This document shows positions 60,614-64,000 of a stretch of 64,000 nucleotides of DNA, piece after piece. Made by a program: the position numbers and the translations under genes. Below the pieces are notes generated by a model. The model saw nothing but the letters and a program-made list of their open reading frames with translations, had not been told where the DNA came from and made no database searches. The stretch comes from Huiozyma naganishii CBS 8797 (taxonomy: Eukaryota > Ascomycota > Saccharomycetes > Saccharomycetales > Saccharomycetaceae): positions 124,001 to 188,000 of the forward strand of contig NC_035922.1 in assembly GCF_000348985.1 (NCBI RefSeq), written 5' to 3'. Numbering within the stretch: the first letter of the stretch is position 1; the number at the start of each line of letters is the position of its first letter.

Positions 60614-60668
60614 TCACGTGCAATTCCGCACCAGATCTAGTCACCGGGGCCTGTTTTCCGTTGCCCGG
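60614..60668 (+). promoter_or_regulatory. Cbf1/Reb1-type module, copy 2
   Basis: TCACGTG, AATTCCGC and TTTTCCGTTGCCCGG in the same order as copy 1 but with about 13 bp more between the second and third blocks and one mismatch (TTGCCCG) in the Reb1 core. Confidence 0.45.
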
Positions 60669-60747
60669 GCGTAGTTGCAGCGGTGGGTGTGTTGTCTCTA
60701 TCATTGTCTACATATACGCTATAGAGTCCCCCGGGTCTGCCTCAGCA

Positions 60748-61356
60748 TCAGCTGAGAAGCAAGGCGTTCAGCTTTTCCTGCGTCTGCGAGACGTTGAGCG
60801 CGTCACGTGCGCACTGCGCGGTCAGTTGCAACAGCTCGTGCTCTGTAGTTGTGATTCTTAGCTTGAGTTGTTGTAGCTGGGTGTCGATCTCATCGTTTAG
60901 TGGTGGGATGTCTGATGTGCCGTCAAGTTCGGAGAGTCTTGTTAGTTCGAACACAGGCTGGAGGGTGTACTGGGTCGGGTTTACCTCCGGTGGTGAGTTG
61001 ACCGCTGCGCGGTCAACTCGCTCAGTGTAATTTTCTTGTGGCTGTTGTGGCTCACTGTAGTAAGTGTCGTTGTTCCTGTATTGGTATCGATTGCTGTAGT
61101 GTTGCTGGTGGTACCCTCCACCACGGTACGCCGGTCTCTGCGAGTCGTAGTAGTAGTCGTTACGGTAGTGGTACGATGGTGGAGGGTACCGCTGGTCGTG
61201 GTAGTACCCAGCACCGTTGTTGTTATTGTGGTGGTGGTGGTACCCACCGCGTCTGCCTTGGTACCCGTGGGTCGTGTCGCGAGTGTTCTGGTACCTGCTA
61301 CGGTCCGGGTGTTGTTGTGGGCGTGTGTTATACGGACGGTTGTGTTCTTCAGACAT
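60748..61356 (-). CDS. LGE1: Lge1, cofactor of Bre1 in H2B ubiquitination
   Basis: Lge1 forms condensates that concentrate the Rad6-Bre1 machinery ubiquitinating histone H2B along genes. 202 residues, much shorter than S. cerevisiae Lge1 (about 332). The layout is typical: an N-terminal Tyr/Arg/Gly/His/Asn-rich disordered region (GYQGRRGGYHHHHNNNNGAG, YYYDSQRPAYRGGGYHQQHY) and a C-terminal predicted coiled coil (LNDEIDTQLQQLKLRITTTE, ALNVSQTQEKLNALLLS), the Bre1-binding part in the family. The acidic/neutral linker between them is reduced. Position matches YPL055C. Confidence 0.88.
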   Translation of the reverse strand: MSEEHNRPYNTRPQQHPDRSRYQNTRDTTHGYQGRRGGYHHHHNNNNGAGYYHDQRYPPPSYHYRNDYYYDSQRPAYRGGGYHQQHYSNRYQYRNNDTYYSEPQQPQENYTERVDRAAVNSPPEVNPTQYTLQPVFELTRLSELDGTSDIPPLNDEIDTQLQQLKLRITTTEHELLQLTAQCARDALNVSQTQEKLNALLLS

Positions 61357-61696
61357 GACGGGTTGTGGCGTCTCTCCTTACATGTGTCACAAGAGTAACA
61401 ACAAATTTTATTATCTATTACAAGTTTTTTTTATCAAGAGTGCAACCACAAGCACAAGAGTTCTATTTCAGCATACTACAGGGCCCATTGCAAGGCCCAC
61501 TGCATCCCCCCCGTAACACAGTCTTTGTCCTCGCACTCACAGTACTCTTGCTCTGCGATGCCACAGGTCATTGAGTGATTGAAAAAGTGGTGAAAATTTC
61601 ACAGTTTGAGACGTTCATCTCTTCGAGACTCGTATATATTCGGGCAGGTTCCGTAGTTGTGTTGTGAAGCCGATAACCTCCCAAAGCAGCCCAACA
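61357..61696. promoter_or_regulatory. LGE1/OAZ1 divergent promoter
   Basis: 340 bp between divergent genes with no ORF. In S. cerevisiae LEE1 and KTR6 occupy this place; neither leaves a visible trace. Confidence 0.55.
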
Positions 61697-62362
61697 ATGC
61701 ACCACACTCTTACCAAGAAACAGAACTCGTTCGTATCCTTCGTCGCAGAAGACAGAGCGATCCAGAACTTACTACACGACCCACAGAACTCCNNNNNNNN
61801 NNNNNNNNNNTGCTGGGACGTCATTTTGCTCGCTGAGTCACAGTTCCTCACAGAACAAGTCCACTCCAACGATAACTTGTTCAAACGGTTCAGGAAACAG
61901 TATCTTATCCAGCACACTGCATGCAAGTTGGCAACCTGGGGCAAATCACACCCCTTAAGTTCCCCTGGCCCTGCGGACCCAACAGGTTGGAGAGCTATCG
62001 CGGATCAGTATGTCTGCCTTCACCTACCCTTACACTTCCACCAACTTATCTGGGGGAAAGTCTCTCAGGGGGTGCTCCACGTCACTCTACCGGAGAGCAA
62101 CTCCCCAGCATTACTCCACGGGTGCAAAGATTGGTTACTCACGTTGCTAGAGTGGGGGGAGACCGTCCAGTGTGCGAAGATGCGGTTGTACGTGCGTAGA
62201 GCGGGGGACGCACAACATTGTCGGTTACTGCTGAGAAACTTGCACTGGATCGGGGCAAAGATCTTGCAGAATGAGGACAGGGAGGCAGTGGTAGATACCC
62301 TTGAGGAGGACGACCTCCTCCTCACAGACGAACACTACATCATCCTCGAGTTCGATTGCTGA
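61697..62362 (+). CDS. OAZ1: Oaz1, ornithine decarboxylase antizyme (interrupted by gap)
   Basis: Antizyme binds ornithine decarboxylase and sends it to the proteasome; its synthesis needs polyamine-stimulated +1 ribosomal frameshifting. The ATG is at 61697 (the frame's upstream GTG is not a yeast start). The first 32 residues (MHHTLTKKQNSFVSFVAEDR...) precede an 18-N gap. After the gap the family core follows: CWDVILLAESQFL, DQYVCLHLPLHFHQLIWGKV, DWLLTLLEW, NEDREAVVD and the C-terminal YIILEFDC. The family has about 60 residues and the frameshift stop where only 18 N stand, so ORF1's end, the shift site and the start of ORF2 are not in the assembly. The apparent single frame is accidental. 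Position matches YPL052W. Confidence 0.9.
   Translation: MHHTLTKKQNSFVSFVAEDRAIQNLLHDPQNSXXXXXXCWDVILLAESQFLTEQVHSNDNLFKRFRKQYLIQHTACKLATWGKSHPLSSPGPADPTGWRAIADQYVCLHLPLHFHQLIWGKVSQGVLHVTLPESNSPALLHGCKDWLLTLLEWGETVQCAKMRLYVRRAGDAQHCRLLLRNLHWIGAKILQNEDREAVVDTLEEDDLLLTDEHYIILEFDC
61793..61810. other. Assembly gap (18 N) in OAZ1
   Basis: Falls where the +1 frameshift site and flanking antizyme codons are expected; too short for the missing sequence. Confidence 0.85.
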
Positions 62363-62452
62363 CATCACACACTATACAATATTATATAACACCGTTTTGT
62401 TTCAATATGGCTCACACATCTACATACAGTACATAGAGGGCAGAGCAGCAGG

Positions 62453-63052
62453 ATGTTCCACTTGGCGAAGGGGCTGTACCACAATTGGACTCGCAGGGAA
62501 CAGTACTCCGTGCTGATTCTTGGGCTGGACAACGCGGGGAAGACGACGTACTTGGAGACTCTGAAGAGGACGTACAGTTTGCACTCGAAACCGCTCGATA
62601 AGATTGTCCCGACCGTCGGGCAGAACGTCGCGATGATCCCCGTGGACAATGGGCGCAAAGTGCTCAAGTTCTGGGATGTTGGAGGACAGGAGGCCCTCCG
62701 GAACATGTGGTCCGAGTACTACTCGCAGTGCCACGCCATCGTGTTCGTCGTCGACAGCACGGATAGCTCCAGAATAGACGAGTGGGAGCGCACGCTCACG
62801 TCCATCATGATGGATGACGACGTGGAGGGTGTCCCCGTGCTCATGCTCGCCAACAAGCAGGACCGACCGGACAGGATCGAAATCCAGGACATAAAGGAGA
62901 TCTTCAACCAGATCGCAGAACACCTCAGCGCAAGGGACAGCAGGGTGCTCCCCGTCAGCGCACTCAACGGCGACGGGATCAAGGACTCCATGGAGTGGCT
63001 CACAGTGAGGCTGGACAGGAACAAAAAGGGCAGACCGCCAATCCTCAAGTAA
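62453..63052 (+). CDS. ARL3: Arl3, ARF-like GTPase of the Golgi
   Basis: Small GTPase that acts upstream of Arl1 in recruiting golgins to the trans-Golgi; membrane binding in S. cerevisiae uses N-terminal acetylation and Sys1. 199 residues (198 in S. cerevisiae). It starts MFHLAKGLY, without the Gly2 needed for myristoylation, as in Arl3. GTP-binding motifs: GLDNAGKTT (residues 24-32), switch I TVGQNVAMI, WDVGGQE, NKQD and the SALNGDG base-binding loop. The ATG lies 90 bp after the OAZ1 stop. Position matches YPL051W. Confidence 0.96.
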   Translation: MFHLAKGLYHNWTRREQYSVLILGLDNAGKTTYLETLKRTYSLHSKPLDKIVPTVGQNVAMIPVDNGRKVLKFWDVGGQEALRNMWSEYYSQCHAIVFVVDSTDSSRIDEWERTLTSIMMDDDVEGVPVLMLANKQDRPDRIEIQDIKEIFNQIAEHLSARDSRVLPVSALNGDGIKDSMEWLTVRLDRNKKGRPPILK

Positions 63053-63174
63053 AGCACCTTGTACAAGCTATGTCTCTTCAGCATTGATATATAATAAACA
63101 ACACATATACACACTATATTACAAGTTTAAAGCCATCTGTTCTATGTAGGGTTCACCTCTCTATCAACTTTCCT

Positions 63175-64000
<826 letters not shown>

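Larger units (their letters stand above)
59824..60747. promoter_or_regulatory. SUR1 upstream region with GC-rich island and duplicated module
   Basis: 924 bp between SUR1 and LGE1. It contains a 20-N gap (60003-60022), an extremely G-rich stretch (60023-60130), and two copies of a TCACGTG...AATTCCGC...TTTTCC(A/G)TT(A/G)CCCGG module (60164-60205 and 60614-60668). The small LCL1 gene found here in S. cerevisiae is not visible. Confidence 0.6.

Overview
This is a nuclear chromosome segment from a budding yeast of the family Saccharomycetaceae. The genes are dense and mostly intronless. The few introns are short, lie at the 5' end, and use GTATGT/GTATGC donors with perfect TACTAAC branch sites. 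A Ty1/copia retrotransposon and solo LTRs are present. Gene content and order follow the left arm of Saccharomyces cerevisiae chromosome XVI from YPL085W (SEC16) to YPL050C (MNN9) almost gene for gene. I identify the genes from that order together with visible motifs and lengths. PCH2, which in S. cerevisiae lies on the duplicated sister region (YBR186W), sits here between SEC16 and MOT1. That points to a post-whole-genome-duplication species with reciprocal gene loss, perhaps of the Kazachstania/Naumovozyma type. The species cannot be fixed from this window.

Layout: 1-6.8 kb SEC16 (5' end cut by the window); 7.1-10.9 kb a retroelement patch (solo LTR with perfect 5-bp target duplication, then a rearranged copia element carrying a perfect 333-bp inverted duplication of integrase sequence); PCH2; MOT1 (minus); RPS9 and RPL21 (each with one intron); ATP4 and a YPL077C-like gene (minus); GPI2; GCR1 (tiny first exon, 1.1-kb intron, intronic in-frame start); YTA6; UBP16; YPL071C-like (minus); MUK1; BTS1, YPL068C-like and HTC1 (minus); RGL1; VPS28; TIM50 (3' reading frame apparently broken by one missing C); a very GC-rich intergenic island; ALD6; MFM1; tRNA-Cys; GRX5; a second solo LTR; PDR12 and SUR1 (minus); LGE1 (minus); OAZ1 (antizyme, frameshift region hidden in an assembly gap); ARL3; MNN9 (minus, cut by the window end). 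Relative to S. cerevisiae, BRO1, SEN54, LCL1, LEE1 and KTR6 are missing from their expected places.

The genes are ordinary housekeeping and accessory functions: ER exit and glycosylation (SEC16, GPI2, MNN9, SUR1, ARL3), endosomal traffic (VPS28, MUK1), mitochondria (ATP4, TIM50, MFM1, GRX5), transcription (MOT1, GCR1, LGE1), ribosome (RPS9, RPL21), metabolism (ALD6, BTS1, OAZ1) and weak-acid efflux (PDR12). They do not form one system. The points most worth a second look are the retroelement hairpin, the GCR1 splicing/start architecture, the TIM50 frame break, the hidden OAZ1 frameshift site, a palindrome in the RPS9 intron, a CCG-N23-CCG site upstream of PDR12, and a duplicated CACGTG/Reb1-like module upstream of SUR1. 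Four runs of N (100, 18, 20 and 18) are assembly gaps; at least two are clearly shorter than the sequence they replace.
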